Assembly (NCBI RefSeq): GCF_010091945.1
Contig: NZ_WVIE01000007.1
Span: 124,001 to 188,000 of the forward strand
Direction: 5' to 3'
DNA: 64,000 bases
DNA from: Myxacorys almedinensis A
Lineage (GTDB): Bacteria; Cyanobacteriota; Cyanobacteriia; Leptolyngbyales; Leptolyngbyaceae
In this document: piece by piece, positions 1 through 8,804 of the stretch
How the letters are laid out: every line of letters begins with the position of its first letter
Position numbering within the stretch: position 1 is the first letter of the stretch
The notes under the pieces: model-generated
The model's database searches: none
The model's input: the letters and a program-made list of their open reading frames with translations, nothing else
What the model was told of the DNA's origin: nothing
Program-made: the position numbers and the translations under genes

Positions 1-21
1 AGGCGTGGGCGGTGGGAGAAT

Positions 22-429
22 TTACTGCGATCGCGCGACTAAACAAACGATCGCGTTGACCAAAGCGTAAGAGTCAAAGGGTTTAGATAGGTAATGCTGA
101 AATCCGGCGAAGTCTGGATTGTCTTGCAGGGTGCTTAAAGTTTCGCCTGTTAGTGCGATCGCAGGCGTGTGGCTCTGCCGCTCTGCATCTTGATGCTGCA
201 AATGCCGAAGCACATCGATGCCTGTGCCATCAGGGAGGCGGATATTACTGAGCAAAACATGAGGCTGAAAGCCACGGTCTAAAATTTGCAGTCCTTCTCT
301 GACCGAGCCAGCCGTGACTACTGTTGCCCCCTGATGTTCTAGTAAAACAGTGAGGGCTATGCGAGTAATCGCTTCATCTTCAACAACGAGTACTTGAACG
401 TGAGTCAGGGTGGGGGGTTGATCGGGCAA
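22..429 (-). CDS. Receiver-domain protein lacking the phospho-acceptor Asp
   Basis: A stand-alone CheY-like receiver of 135 residues with no output domain. The acidic pocket is visible as VVEDE near residues 15-19, and the conserved Lys as LSKPF near 115-119. The position that normally holds the phosphorylated Asp reads LLSNIRLPDG: Asn, codon AAT. It therefore probably cannot be phosphorylated in the usual way and may act as a protein-interaction module. The start is TTG at 429: an in-frame TAG lies four codons upstream and no ATG or GTG precedes the receiver fold. No kinase gene is adjacent. Its partner is unknown. Confidence 0.8.
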   Translation of the reverse strand: MPDQPPTLTHVQVLVVEDEAITRIALTVLLEHQGATVVTAGSVREGLQILDRGFQPHVLLSNIRLPDGTGIDVLRHLQHQDAERQSHTPAIALTGETLSTLQDNPDFAGFQHYLSKPFDSYALVNAIVCLVARSQ

Positions 430-653
430 GTTAATGAACTACGCTAGACGATTTTTAAGGTCTCAGGGCAATCAGAGGATGCCTTCCGAAACGGATTGTA
501 GACAGACGCCGACTCGCTAGTTTTATTCTTCTAAAATATTCTATAGGATAGATTGCCTTTCTCCTTATAAAAAGATCCAACCTCAAGAGATCCAATCTAA
601 AGGATGAGCGCTCTATTCTAGGATAGGTAGAAAATTGCTCATGAGACATAGGT
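430..653. other. Divergent intergenic region
   Basis: A 224-base gap between the divergently transcribed receiver gene and the ABC ATPase gene, so it should carry both promoters. It is richer in A and T than the flanks. No convincing operator, hairpin or small gene is visible. Confidence 0.5.
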
Positions 654-1769
654 ATGGCAAGTGTCCAGTTAGACGGCATCTCACGGCGATTTGGCAAATC
701 TGCGGCAACAGCAAAGCGAGCGTTTGATGGCATCGAGAATATTTCGTTTACCGTTCCAGACGGGCAGTTTTGGGTCTTAGTCGGTCCTTCTGGATGTGGT
801 AAATCTACAATTTTGAGAACGATCGCCGGGCTGGAAACGGCGACCTCTGGCAATCTTTATATTGGGAAAACGCTAGTCAACCAAGTGCCTGCCCGTCAGC
901 GCGATGTCGCGATGGTGTTTCAAAATTATGCGCTGTATCCTCACATGAGCGTGGCGGAGAATATTGCCTTTGGGCTAACCATGCGGCAAGTGGATGCGAA
1001 AACGATTCAAGAGCGAGTCGAAACGGTTGCACACATGCTTGATATTGCTCATTTAGTTGATCGCAAACCCAGGCAGCTATCGGGGGGGCAGCAGCAGCGG
1101 GTTGCGTTGGGGCGCGCGATCGCACGTCAGCCGCAAGTGTTTCTCCTTGATGAACCCCTGTCTAATTTAGATGCTCAACTCCGAGACGGTACGCGGGCTG
1201 AGTTGAAGCTACTGCATCAGCGGGTGGGCATTACCACGATTTATGTGACCCACGATCAGGTTGAGGCGATGACGCTGGCAGACCAAATTGTGGTGATCGA
1301 TCGCGGTACGATTCAGCAGATTGGCGCTCCGCAGACCATCTACGATCGTCCGGTCAATCGGATGGTAGCGACCTTTCTAGGGAATCCGCCGATGAATGTT
1401 TTACCGGTTACGTTCACGGGGGCAGGGTTTCAACTGGGTGAACAAAGCATTCCCCTGCCGCCCAGGTTAAAGCCGCAGTATGCGCCTGGGGCACGCTTTG
1501 ATTTGGGCATCCGACCGGAGTCTATCCAAGTCAGCCGCGAGGCGGGGCAACTAAGAGCCGAAGTGAGGGTTGTTGAACCGTTGGGGCGAGAAGTTTTAGT
1601 GCGTGTGGTGCTGCCCGGTGAGCCTCAAGGATTTCAACCGAGTTTGAATGTGCAAATTCGCCCCCAGTTAAACTTGCAGGTGCGCGATCAAATTTTTCTC
1701 ACGTTAGATCTAGAGCAGATGTTTTTGTTTGATCCAGCTACAGGAACGCGAATCTATCCAATTTTGTGA
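654..1769 (+). CDS. MalK/UgpC-type sugar ABC transporter ATPase
   Basis: Cytoplasmic ATP-binding subunit of a carbohydrate-uptake ABC importer. It has 371 residues, the usual length for this family. Walker A is GPSGCGKST near residue 43, the Q-loop lies in VFQNYALYPHM, the signature is LSGGQQQR near 142, and Walker B is VFLLDEPLSNLDAQLR near 162. A TOBE-like regulatory region fills residues 240-371 after FLGNPPMN. No permease or solute-binding protein is encoded nearby. Such solitary ATPases often serve several sugar transporters encoded elsewhere, so the substrate cannot be assigned. It ends 16 bases before the convergent epimerase gene. Confidence 0.9.
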   Translation: MASVQLDGISRRFGKSAATAKRAFDGIENISFTVPDGQFWVLVGPSGCGKSTILRTIAGLETATSGNLYIGKTLVNQVPARQRDVAMVFQNYALYPHMSVAENIAFGLTMRQVDAKTIQERVETVAHMLDIAHLVDRKPRQLSGGQQQRVALGRAIARQPQVFLLDEPLSNLDAQLRDGTRAELKLLHQRVGITTIYVTHDQVEAMTLADQIVVIDRGTIQQIGAPQTIYDRPVNRMVATFLGNPPMNVLPVTFTGAGFQLGEQSIPLPPRLKPQYAPGARFDLGIRPESIQVSREAGQLRAEVRVVEPLGREVLVRVVLPGEPQGFQPSLNVQIRPQLNLQVRDQIFLTLDLEQMFLFDPATGTRIYPIL

Positions 1770-1785
1770 TGAATCGCTGTCATGC

Positions 1786-2730
1786 CTACCGCGATCGTAT
1801 CCACTCCCATTCATTCTGCAATCCTTCAAGCAGCTTGATTTGCGGCTGATAGCCAAGTTTGTCTTGCGCTTTAGAAATGTCTGCCGATGTGTGACGGGCA
1901 TCCCCGATCGCGCGTTCAATATGGCGGCGTTGGATGGGTTGATCCACGATCTGTGCCATCGTATCGATCACTTCGGCGAGCACCACGCGGCTTCCGCCTC
2001 CGATGTTAACAATGGCTCCCACCGCTTCGGGGCGAGTGGCGGCGGCTAGATTAGCTGCGATCGCATCACTGACATAGGTAAAGTCTCGCGTTTGTTGCCC
2101 ATCTCCGTAAATCGTGATTGGCTGATTGTCTAAAACTGCCCTAAAGAACTTGTGAAACCCCATATCTGGGCGCTGGCGCGGACCATAAACGGTAAAGTAG
2201 CGCAACGAACACACCGGAACTTCAAAATTTTGGTGATACAACCCGCAAAGTTGTTCTGCCGCCAATTTCGTGATGCCGTAAGGCGAAACGGGGCGAGGGC
2301 ATAGCGTTTCCGAGGTTGGCATCGCTTCAGCATTGCCATACACTGACGAACTCGATGCAAACACAAAGCGCTGAAGCCGCTTCGAGTCTTTCGCCGCTTC
2401 TAACAGAATTTGTGTTGCATTCACATTCTGCTCGGTATAGGTGCGAAAGCCTGCCCCCCAACTCGATCGCACCCCCGCTTGCGCTGCCTGATGATAGAGC
2501 ACGTCTGCCTCTGCCAGCAGCGCTGACCAATCGAGAGTTTGAATATCTGCCTCGATTAACTCAAAGTTGGCATGCTGAACCGCATCTGCAATATTTTGTC
2601 GCTTTAAAGCTGGATCGTAGTAATCGTTAAACTGGTCAATCCCGATGACAGACTCACCTCGATGCAAAAGAGCCTCGACGAGATGAGACCCAATAAACCC
2701 CGCAGCACCAGTCACAACGCTTGTTGGCAT
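1786..2730 (-). CDS. NAD-dependent nucleotide-sugar epimerase/dehydratase
   Basis: A 314-residue extended short-chain dehydrogenase (SDR) acting on UDP- or dTDP-sugars, most like UDP-glucuronate 4-epimerases. The N-terminal Rossmann motif is TGAAGFIGSH near residues 7-16. The catalytic YxxxK is SPYGITK near 150, preceded by the SSSSVYG serine strand, and RYFTVYGPRQRPDM is the substrate-side motif of this group. It is the last gene of the minus-strand glycan cluster, 130 bases downstream of the tandem GT8-like genes, and probably supplies an activated sugar to those transferases. The exact product (UDP-galacturonate, xylose or other) cannot be told from the sequence. Confidence 0.85.
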   Translation of the reverse strand: MPTSVVTGAAGFIGSHLVEALLHRGESVIGIDQFNDYYDPALKRQNIADAVQHANFELIEADIQTLDWSALLAEADVLYHQAAQAGVRSSWGAGFRTYTEQNVNATQILLEAAKDSKRLQRFVFASSSSVYGNAEAMPTSETLCPRPVSPYGITKLAAEQLCGLYHQNFEVPVCSLRYFTVYGPRQRPDMGFHKFFRAVLDNQPITIYGDGQQTRDFTYVSDAIAANLAAATRPEAVGAIVNIGGGSRVVLAEVIDTMAQIVDQPIQRRHIERAIGDARHTSADISKAQDKLGYQPQIKLLEGLQNEWEWIRSR

Positions 2731-2827
2731 ATAGGTAACAAAAGCTCTAACGACGCTGACGATCTTACCTGATTGCGGTTCTTTGTTGTTATGATTTTTA
2801 GATTTCTAACGGCTAAAACAGTTAATT

Positions 2828-2852
2828 ATTAGCTTGAACTATTAGCTTGAAC
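2828..2852. repeat. 13-bp direct duplication
   Basis: The unit ATTAGCTTGAACT at 2828-2840 is followed at once by a 12-base second copy at 2841-2852. It lies just after the stop codon of the last tandem GT8-like gene. It looks like a slippage duplication. Confidence 0.6.
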
Positions 2853-2859
2853 GTCTGAT

Positions 2860-3897
2860 TTAAACTGCTTTTGATTGGCGAATTTTATCATATAGACTGC
2901 CAATTTTTTTCTGGGTGAATTGGATGATTTTATCTGCGATCGCACGCAGTTTGCCAGAAGAACTAGATGCCAATTTAGCTGGCTTAAAGATTTTGGGTCT
3001 CTCATCGGGATGCATCAAGTAGCGATAGTGTAGAAACAGGTTTTTATACGGAATATCTACAGCCATTCCTTCACACAATTGATTAAACTGAGACGATGCA
3101 ATACTCATGTAATGAATATAGGTTAGTTGCCGTCCTTTATCGTATAAAAGATGATTAATTTCATCGAATGACGAAGACCAATGCGAGCCGGTTCCTCCTC
3201 CATGAAATGCAAAATTATAGTAAGAAATCTCGCTTCGTAAAACCATATAGTTTAGTAGCGATTGATCAGGACCCCAGAGCGCCATTAAATCTGCTTCGCC
3301 TGCCTGAAGATAGCTTAATAAACGAGCGAGAGTTTCAGCATTAAATACGTTTTTTCTAGAAGCAAACCAACCTGCACAAAAGAGATGAGATTTAAGCTTT
3401 TCAGAGGAGAAAACGTGGGCTAAATTTTCTTGAGATGCATCAAAAATATACTTTATATCAGAGCAATATTGATAATCGTGAGTAACCCAACTATAGCGAT
3501 CTAGCAGTTGATAAACTGGCTCTGCTGAACCCATTGCCAGAGTATCAGCGTCAAAATAAATAAATTTATCAAATAAACCATCAAAACAGCACAACTTGCG
3601 GTGCATCGCGAGGCGATAAACTTCTGGTAACTCGCGATCGCGCCAAGTTTTCTGTGCTCGATGGTGAACTTTCCAGGCTTGTGTTGCAAACGCTTCCCAT
3701 CGTTTAATTGAGTCTTGGTTCTCAAACAATGTAGCTTGCGGACGCCGAGCAATTTCCGCTTTCACTTGGTCTAGGCGATCATCGTAAGGAATGATACAAA
3801 CTGGCATTTCTTTGCCAATGTTTACCTCAATGCTATTCAACAACGCAACAAGTTGATGATAGACATAATCATTTGCCAGAATATAGATTCCATTCAT
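2860..3897 (-). CDS. GT8-like glycosyltransferase, Npun_R2821/R2823-type (copy 3)
   Basis: Last and longest (345 residues) of three adjacent paralogues that begin alike (MNGIYILAND here). A DxD-type metal/nucleotide-sugar site is seen as YFDADTLAM near residue 115. Shared blocks include the early PVCIIPYDD and the late YIHYMSIASS. These fit the GT-A fold of family 8 transferases, and I recall similar proteins being named Npun_R2821/Npun_R2823 family. The C-terminus is basic and Lys/Ser-rich. Its start codon overlaps the stop of the previous copy (TAATG at 3895-3899, read on the minus strand), so the two are probably translationally coupled. Donor and acceptor are unknown. Confidence 0.75.
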   Translation of the reverse strand: MNGIYILANDYVYHQLVALLNSIEVNIGKEMPVCIIPYDDRLDQVKAEIARRPQATLFENQDSIKRWEAFATQAWKVHHRAQKTWRDRELPEVYRLAMHRKLCCFDGLFDKFIYFDADTLAMGSAEPVYQLLDRYSWVTHDYQYCSDIKYIFDASQENLAHVFSSEKLKSHLFCAGWFASRKNVFNAETLARLLSYLQAGEADLMALWGPDQSLLNYMVLRSEISYYNFAFHGGGTGSHWSSSFDEINHLLYDKGRQLTYIHYMSIASSQFNQLCEGMAVDIPYKNLFLHYRYLMHPDERPKIFKPAKLASSSSGKLRAIADKIIQFTQKKIGSLYDKIRQSKAV

Positions 3898-4775
3898 TAT
3901 TTTGCTCCTGCAAAAGGAACCAAACGAGATAAACTACGCCAAAAATTCTTCGGTTCGTGCAAATAGCGATAGTGTTGCCATATATCCCAGTAAGGTGCGC
4001 CAGAATGCATAGAGATGCCTGCCCAATGAATATATTGCAACGGTTGATCTTTGTCGTATAAGACATAGTTTCGGTTCTCAAAGTGTTTAGAACCTGCCCA
4101 GCTTCCAGGCACGTTTGCTGATGCTTTAACCAGATTTTCTCGCTTAGAAAAACACTTTAGAATGAGGTAATTGAGAACAGGCTGATCCGTTACGCCTTGA
4201 GTAAAGTCAAAATATTCTCGATGCTGAGAACACTCTTTTAATACATCATAAAGCTGCTCCTCAGTAATAATTCCTTTCTTCGATCCCCAAAACCCGCTAT
4301 TAAAAACGTCCTGTAATTGTTCGTCGGTGAAGATATTTTTTTCTCGAATTACGGGCGAGAAGATATTTCGTAATCCTTCGCTAGCAAAGTGATAATCGCT
4401 GCAAAAAAAATCTATTTCGGAGAGCCGATCGAGCCTATCTGAAATCTTTTCAAAGACTACAATATCAGTATCAATATAAAGAAATTCATCTAATACACCA
4501 AACCAAACCGCTAACTTTCTCATCTTGTTTGGTAGAGCAAGGAAGTTACGATCGAAGATATTGCCCACTTGACTTGTTACCCGTTCTAGCAACTCCAAGT
4601 CAGGAAAAAGCTGAACGTTGTGCAGTTTGCTCAGCGTTGCGAGAACCATTTGGTACTCATTATTAAATGGAATTAGATAGATCGGAATCTCGCGATCGCG
4701 CAATCGAATGCTGTTGAGCAGTGCGATCGCATTATCCATTACTTTGTCATTGGCAACAATATAAATACCTTTCAT
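3897..4775 (-). CDS. GT8-like glycosyltransferase, Npun_R2821/R2823-type (copy 2)
   Basis: Middle member of the tandem triplet, 292 residues from the chosen start MKGIYIVAND. The reading frame stays open 33 codons further upstream, but that part lies inside the neighbouring gene and does not match the family. The ATG at 4773-4775 overlaps the upstream TGA (ATGA, 4772-4775), a classic coupling arrangement. The DxD-type motif is YIDTDIVVF near residue 95. The late block YIHWAGISMHSG parallels YLHYIGVKP in copy 1 and YIHYMSIAS in copy 3. It is clearly diverged from its neighbours, so the triplication is not recent. Function inferred: sugar transfer in glycan assembly. Confidence 0.75.
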   Translation of the reverse strand: MKGIYIVANDKVMDNAIALLNSIRLRDREIPIYLIPFNNEYQMVLATLSKLHNVQLFPDLELLERVTSQVGNIFDRNFLALPNKMRKLAVWFGVLDEFLYIDTDIVVFEKISDRLDRLSEIDFFCSDYHFASEGLRNIFSPVIREKNIFTDEQLQDVFNSGFWGSKKGIITEEQLYDVLKECSQHREYFDFTQGVTDQPVLNYLILKCFSKRENLVKASANVPGSWAGSKHFENRNYVLYDKDQPLQYIHWAGISMHSGAPYWDIWQHYRYLHEPKNFWRSLSRLVPFAGAK

Positions 4776-5749
4776 TTTGATTGACCCAATTTCAATTTTT
4801 TTAGAACTTTTTTGACAAAACCAGGCGAATAAGATTTGCCATCTGGGGAGGGCGGCTCCATAAAAACAGGGCACTTTTGAGGTTGGTGCAAAAAGCGGTA
4901 ATAAAGGAATAAATTGCGATAGGGAAAACTCACATTTTCACCCAGGCAAACCTGCTCCATTAACTGAGGCTTGACACCAATGTAGTGAAGATAGGTAAGG
5001 CGAGTGCCGCGATCGTAGAGAATGTGATTTCGCTCTTCAAAATGTTTTGAGGTGACCGAACATCCTGTCGATTCTTCAGAGGGTAAATACGACCCCAAAT
5101 TGCAACTTTTTAAGCCAGAACGCATCACCATGTAATTTAAAACAGGTTGCTCTCCGGCTCCTTCATACAAAATATTGATGTCGCCAGCGCGCAATTGAGC
5201 AATTAATGTTTCGCGTTGCTCAGCCCCAAATAATCCTCGTTTTGCTGCAAAAAATCCAGAACAAAAGACTTCGCTTCTGATTCGTTCGTCGGAAAAAACG
5301 TCGTAGAGGCTTGAAGAATTAACGTTATAAATTTTGCTCGGATCGAGAAATTGATAGTCATAAACGACCCAATCAAATTTGTCTAACATTTGAAATACTC
5401 GATCGAGCGGACTCATTGCCAATGTATCCGCATCCATATAGACAAATCGATCAAACGGCCCATCAAACGCACAAAACCGGCGATGTGCTCCATACAGCCG
5501 ATTTTTTTGGTTCAGTCGCTCTGGAGCAATGCGCTGCATGAAACTATCCCAACGCTGAATCGAATCTTGATCATCGTAAAGGGTAACGCTTGGGCGATCG
5601 CGAATGGCAAGGCGAATGCGATCGCACTGATCATCAAACGGGTAAATGCAAACCGGCATAGTTTTGCCCATGACCGATTCAATGCTGTTAAGCAGGGCAA
5701 TCAGTTGGTCGTAAACGCGATCGTTGGCTAGTGTGCAAATTCCATTCAT
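4772..5749 (-). CDS. GT8-like glycosyltransferase, Npun_R2821/R2823-type (copy 1)
   Basis: First member of the triplet, 325 residues, starting MNGICTLAND. The DxD-type site is YMDADTLAM near residue 107, nearly identical to that of copy 3 (YFDADTLAM). Copies 1 and 3 are visibly closer to each other than either is to copy 2; for example DDQDSIQRWDSF here matches ENQDSIKRWEAF in copy 3. It starts 31 bases after the end of the GT10-like gene and runs into copy 2 with an ATGA overlap. Probably a cytoplasmic transferase acting on the glycan exported by the neighbouring ABC protein; this is inference from context. Confidence 0.75.
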   Translation of the reverse strand: MNGICTLANDRVYDQLIALLNSIESVMGKTMPVCIYPFDDQCDRIRLAIRDRPSVTLYDDQDSIQRWDSFMQRIAPERLNQKNRLYGAHRRFCAFDGPFDRFVYMDADTLAMSPLDRVFQMLDKFDWVVYDYQFLDPSKIYNVNSSSLYDVFSDERIRSEVFCSGFFAAKRGLFGAEQRETLIAQLRAGDINILYEGAGEQPVLNYMVMRSGLKSCNLGSYLPSEESTGCSVTSKHFEERNHILYDRGTRLTYLHYIGVKPQLMEQVCLGENVSFPYRNLFLYYRFLHQPQKCPVFMEPPSPDGKSYSPGFVKKVLKKLKLGQSK

Positions 5750-5780
5750 AGTAGTTTATCTATAGAAATAGCAATGTCTT

Positions 5781-6740
5781 TTAATCGAATTGAGTTACGT
5801 ATTCAGAAAGCCAATTGACAAGGTTCAGTTTATGCAAAATAATTTGACGAGCCTCTGCGATCGCAGCTTTTGCCTCATGCCACGCATCCCGCGTTGCTAT
5901 TACATCTTGAATATATTTCAGCCCTTTTTCATCGAGGCTGGGCAGCCGTAAAAAACTGCCCGGAGGCAACAGTTTATCTGCCGCCGCGCCGCCGTAATAA
6001 ATCGGCAAGCACCACGACAGCAGCGCATCCCAAAGCTTTTCAGTGGCGTACCAATCGTTCTCAGCATAGTTTTCGATCGCCAAGTTGTAATAGTATGGAG
6101 CCATGCCATACCACTTACCATTCACGCGACCTCTAGCGTTTGACCAGGGGGGCAAATCTCGCCCATATAAATCGAAGTCCACCCGATGATCTTGCAGCAG
6201 TTTTAGAAACGCTAGCCGCTTGCGATGATTTTCGGTGCGGCTAATGCCAGAGGTGATCCAGCTACAGGTTTCAACCTTTTCGGGCGGCGGCATCTCGTCG
6301 AGCTCGCGGAACGAATTTCCTAAGTACCAGATTGCGGGCATGTAATTGGGCATTGGCGCAACGTCATCGGGACCTGAAACGTAGGCACAGTGCTGGCTGG
6401 CGCTGGCATAGTTGGCTTTTGTAATGTCTAGAATTTCTGGAAGCGGCGGTTCTCGCAGTAAGTAGATGGCGCGATCGCGATCAACTCCGCGAAATTGTTC
6501 TCGAACATCAGGCGGTGATACAGATTTACGAAGAAGGTTTCGCAACGACTTTTTGGAGGGAGACGGGCGCGGAAAATCAAACTGATAGAGCAGCAAAAAA
6601 TCCGGGTTGGCTGCCGAAGCTTCGATTTGAATATTCTGCCACCGCCCAAACGGGTAGGGCGACTGCTGCCATAGCCAATCGATCGGGCTTGGGTTAAGAC
6701 CGACGTAACTGCTGAGCATTCCGATCGTTTTCTGAGTCAT
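5781..6740 (-). CDS. GT10 (alpha-1,3-fucosyltransferase-like) glycosyltransferase
   Basis: A 319-residue protein whose C-terminal half carries the GT10 donor-site signature: YYNLAIENYAENDWYATEKLW then DALLSWCLPIYYGG, matching the family pattern of an Asn/Glu block, a (Y/V)TEKLW helix and a Pro-x-x-x-Gly strand. Upstream are FDLYGRDLP and WYLGNSF, also typical. The start used is MTQKTIGML at 6738-6740. The open frame reaches 6923, but that stretch lies inside the ABC exporter gene. GT10 enzymes use GDP-fucose; no GDP-fucose synthesis gene is in the window, so the donor is unproven. It sits 16 bases behind the exporter and 31 bases before the tandem GT8-like genes, in one probable operon. Confidence 0.8.
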   Translation of the reverse strand: MTQKTIGMLSSYVGLNPSPIDWLWQQSPYPFGRWQNIQIEASAANPDFLLLYQFDFPRPSPSKKSLRNLLRKSVSPPDVREQFRGVDRDRAIYLLREPPLPEILDITKANYASASQHCAYVSGPDDVAPMPNYMPAIWYLGNSFRELDEMPPPEKVETCSWITSGISRTENHRKRLAFLKLLQDHRVDFDLYGRDLPPWSNARGRVNGKWYGMAPYYYNLAIENYAENDWYATEKLWDALLSWCLPIYYGGAAADKLLPPGSFLRLPSLDEKGLKYIQDVIATRDAWHEAKAAIAEARQIILHKLNLVNWLSEYVTQFD

Positions 6741-6756
6741 AGCGAGAGGGGGAGTT

Positions 6757-8565
6757 CTAAAGACCGACGGGGTGTTCTTGGTGAGAAAATTGCATGGAAT
6801 AAAGCTGAGCGTAGAGTCCACCTTTGTTGAGGAGTTCGATGTGGGTGCCGATCTCGACGACGTGCCCTTGGTCGAGAACCGCGATTTGGTGGGCGTTTTG
6901 CACAGTAGACAACCGGTGAGCAATCACAAGCGTTGTGCGATCGCGGCTCAATTCGTCGATGGCTTGCTGCACCAATCGCTCGGACACGCTATCGAGCGCA
7001 CTCGTGGCTTCATCGAGAATCAGAATTTCTGGATCACGCAATAAGGCACGGGCGATCGCTAATCGCTGTCGTTGACCCCCCGAAAGCATGACGCCGCGAT
7101 CGCCGATCATCGTCTCAAACCCGTGCGGCAAATTGACAATAAATTCGTAAGCGTTGGCGCGTTTTGCCGCTTCGACAATCTGATCGTCAGTGGCACGATT
7201 GCAAGCATAGGCAATGTTATTGCGAACCGAATCGTTGAATAAAAAGGTGTCTTGGCTAACGATGCCCATCGCCCGGCGGAGGGAGGGAGGATCAAAGTCG
7301 CGCACGTCGCGATCGTCAATCAAAATCTGCCCCTCGGTTGGATCGTAAAATCGGGGCAACAAATCTGCCATCGTTGATTTGCCCGCCCCCGAAGACCCGA
7401 CTAACGCTAATGTTGTCCCTTTTGGCAGCGACAAGTTAACGCCATCTAAAACTTGCCGATCGTGCCCAGGATAGGAGAATGATAAATTTTGAAATTGAAT
7501 GCCGTTTTCTAAACCAACATAAGGGCGATTACCTTGGGACATAAATGGTTTGTTGTCGCGCCGCAAAAATTCATTGACAACAGCAACGCTAGGAGCCATG
7601 TTTGCAAACGCACCGCGAGCGCCGTTGAGTTGTCCGACGAAGGGCAACAGGCGAAATAAAACCAGTAAATAGGTGAGTAAAACGGTGGAGAGGGATTCGA
7701 GTTCGGATGCGAAAAAGACCCGACCGAGAACGACGATCGTTAGTACCGTCAAGATTCCTGCCATCTCGTTGATGGGTCCTATCAACGCTGCATTAGCTTG
7801 AGATTGAAAATCGGCTTGCTCTCGTGCGTCAATCAGGGCTTCGAGTTTGCGATATTCTTGTGGCTCGTTGCCCGTTGCCTTCACGAGCCGCATTCCAGAC
7901 AGCATTTCTAAGATAGCTACAGAATAATCGCGGGACTGATCCGAAAGTTTCTGCCCAAATTTCTTGGCTCGTTTGACAAAATAGCCATTCGCGATCGAGA
8001 CTAATAGCAGCATTACGGTGGATGCTAGAGTGAGTTGCCAAGAGATTGCTAGCAACAACACTACAAAAACTAAAACCGTGATCACAACGGTGATCATCTG
8101 AATGGCAATCCGAATGGCGGCAGCGGTTGAGCCGACTTCTCCACCCAGACGATTGATCAAATCTCCAATTTTTGTTTTGGCGTAAAAGTCTAAATCTACG
8201 TCAAGCAAGAGTTTTAGCCCATCTTTGCGGATTTCGTTGACCAGCGATCGCGACAAATGGCTCGACGATAGCATGCTGATGTAGCTGGTGATATTTTTAA
8301 GCAAAATTGCCAGCAGCACAATGCCCATCATGATCAGCAACTGCCGATCTCCTGCCTGACCATCTACGCTAGAAAAGGCTTTTTGTAAGATCGGAGGAAT
8401 GCCTTTTAGGGTTACATCCTGTCCTAGAAATCCAAGCACGACGGGCACAATCAGCATGGTACTGACGCCGTTAAACAAGGCTCCGGAAAAGCCCAGCACC
8501 ACTGTTGCAACGATCCATTTGGGATAGCGCAAGGCAAATTGAAGAAGGAGCTTGTTAGGCGACAT
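6757..8565 (-). CDS. MsbA-like ABC exporter (fused membrane and ATPase domains)
   Basis: A 602-residue half-transporter. Residues 1-330 hold an ABC type-1 exporter membrane domain with about six hydrophobic helices, the first near 16-45. The nucleotide-binding domain follows, with Walker A GSSGAGKST near 386, signature LSGGQRQR near 490 and Walker B ILILDEATSALDS. This is the architecture of lipid and lipid-linked glycan flippases (MsbA/PglK type) that work as homodimers in the plasma membrane. Between two GT4 genes and a GT10 gene, it most likely flips a lipid-linked oligosaccharide or exports a glycolipid. A six-unit tandem repeat lies 20 bases before its start codon. Confidence 0.88.
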   Translation of the reverse strand: MSPNKLLLQFALRYPKWIVATVVLGFSGALFNGVSTMLIVPVVLGFLGQDVTLKGIPPILQKAFSSVDGQAGDRQLLIMMGIVLLAILLKNITSYISMLSSSHLSRSLVNEIRKDGLKLLLDVDLDFYAKTKIGDLINRLGGEVGSTAAAIRIAIQMITVVITVLVFVVLLLAISWQLTLASTVMLLLVSIANGYFVKRAKKFGQKLSDQSRDYSVAILEMLSGMRLVKATGNEPQEYRKLEALIDAREQADFQSQANAALIGPINEMAGILTVLTIVVLGRVFFASELESLSTVLLTYLLVLFRLLPFVGQLNGARGAFANMAPSVAVVNEFLRRDNKPFMSQGNRPYVGLENGIQFQNLSFSYPGHDRQVLDGVNLSLPKGTTLALVGSSGAGKSTMADLLPRFYDPTEGQILIDDRDVRDFDPPSLRRAMGIVSQDTFLFNDSVRNNIAYACNRATDDQIVEAAKRANAYEFIVNLPHGFETMIGDRGVMLSGGQRQRLAIARALLRDPEILILDEATSALDSVSERLVQQAIDELSRDRTTLVIAHRLSTVQNAHQIAVLDQGHVVEIGTHIELLNKGGLYAQLYSMQFSHQEHPVGL

Positions 8566-8584
8566 GGATCACTCTGGGCAAACG

Positions 8585-8668
8585 ACAATCTGGCAACCAC
8601 GATCTAGCAAACACGATTTGGCAACACGATCTGGTGAACAACAATCTGGCAAACACGATCTGAGCAAA
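8585..8668. repeat. Six-unit 13-15 bp tandem repeat before the ABC exporter gene
   Basis: Six degenerate head-to-tail units of the form ACGATCTGGCAAAC: 8585-8598, 8599-8612, 8613-8625, 8626-8640, 8641-8654 and 8655-8668. They differ by one to three substitutions or single-base indels. The array ends about 20 bases upstream of the exporter start codon (8565) and lies in its probable leader. It could be a slippage product, a protein-binding array or an RNA-level element. Confidence 0.85.
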
Positions 8669-8804
8669 TCATCAAGACAAGATGAAGAACTGTTTCTAGT
8701 TATCCCCTGGGATCGATCCGGAAAACAGTTGAATCGATGGTTTTTGAGATTGACAGTGTTCTAAATCACCATACTCTCGGATTGAGGTTTCGGCGTGCTT
8801 AAAA

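Noticed and set aside
154-161. GCGATCGC palindromes as local regulatory sites
   Set aside because: They occur all over the window, in genes and gaps alike, as the HIP1 signature of cyanobacterial genomes, so single sites carry no local meaning.
877-1125. Open frame on the opposite strand inside the ABC ATPase gene
   Set aside because: It lies fully inside a clear gene with Walker motifs and its translation has no domain character; the same applies to many other antisense frames in the window.
5870-6136. Plus-strand frame inside the GT10-like gene
   Set aside because: Antisense to a well-supported gene and lacking any domain pattern.
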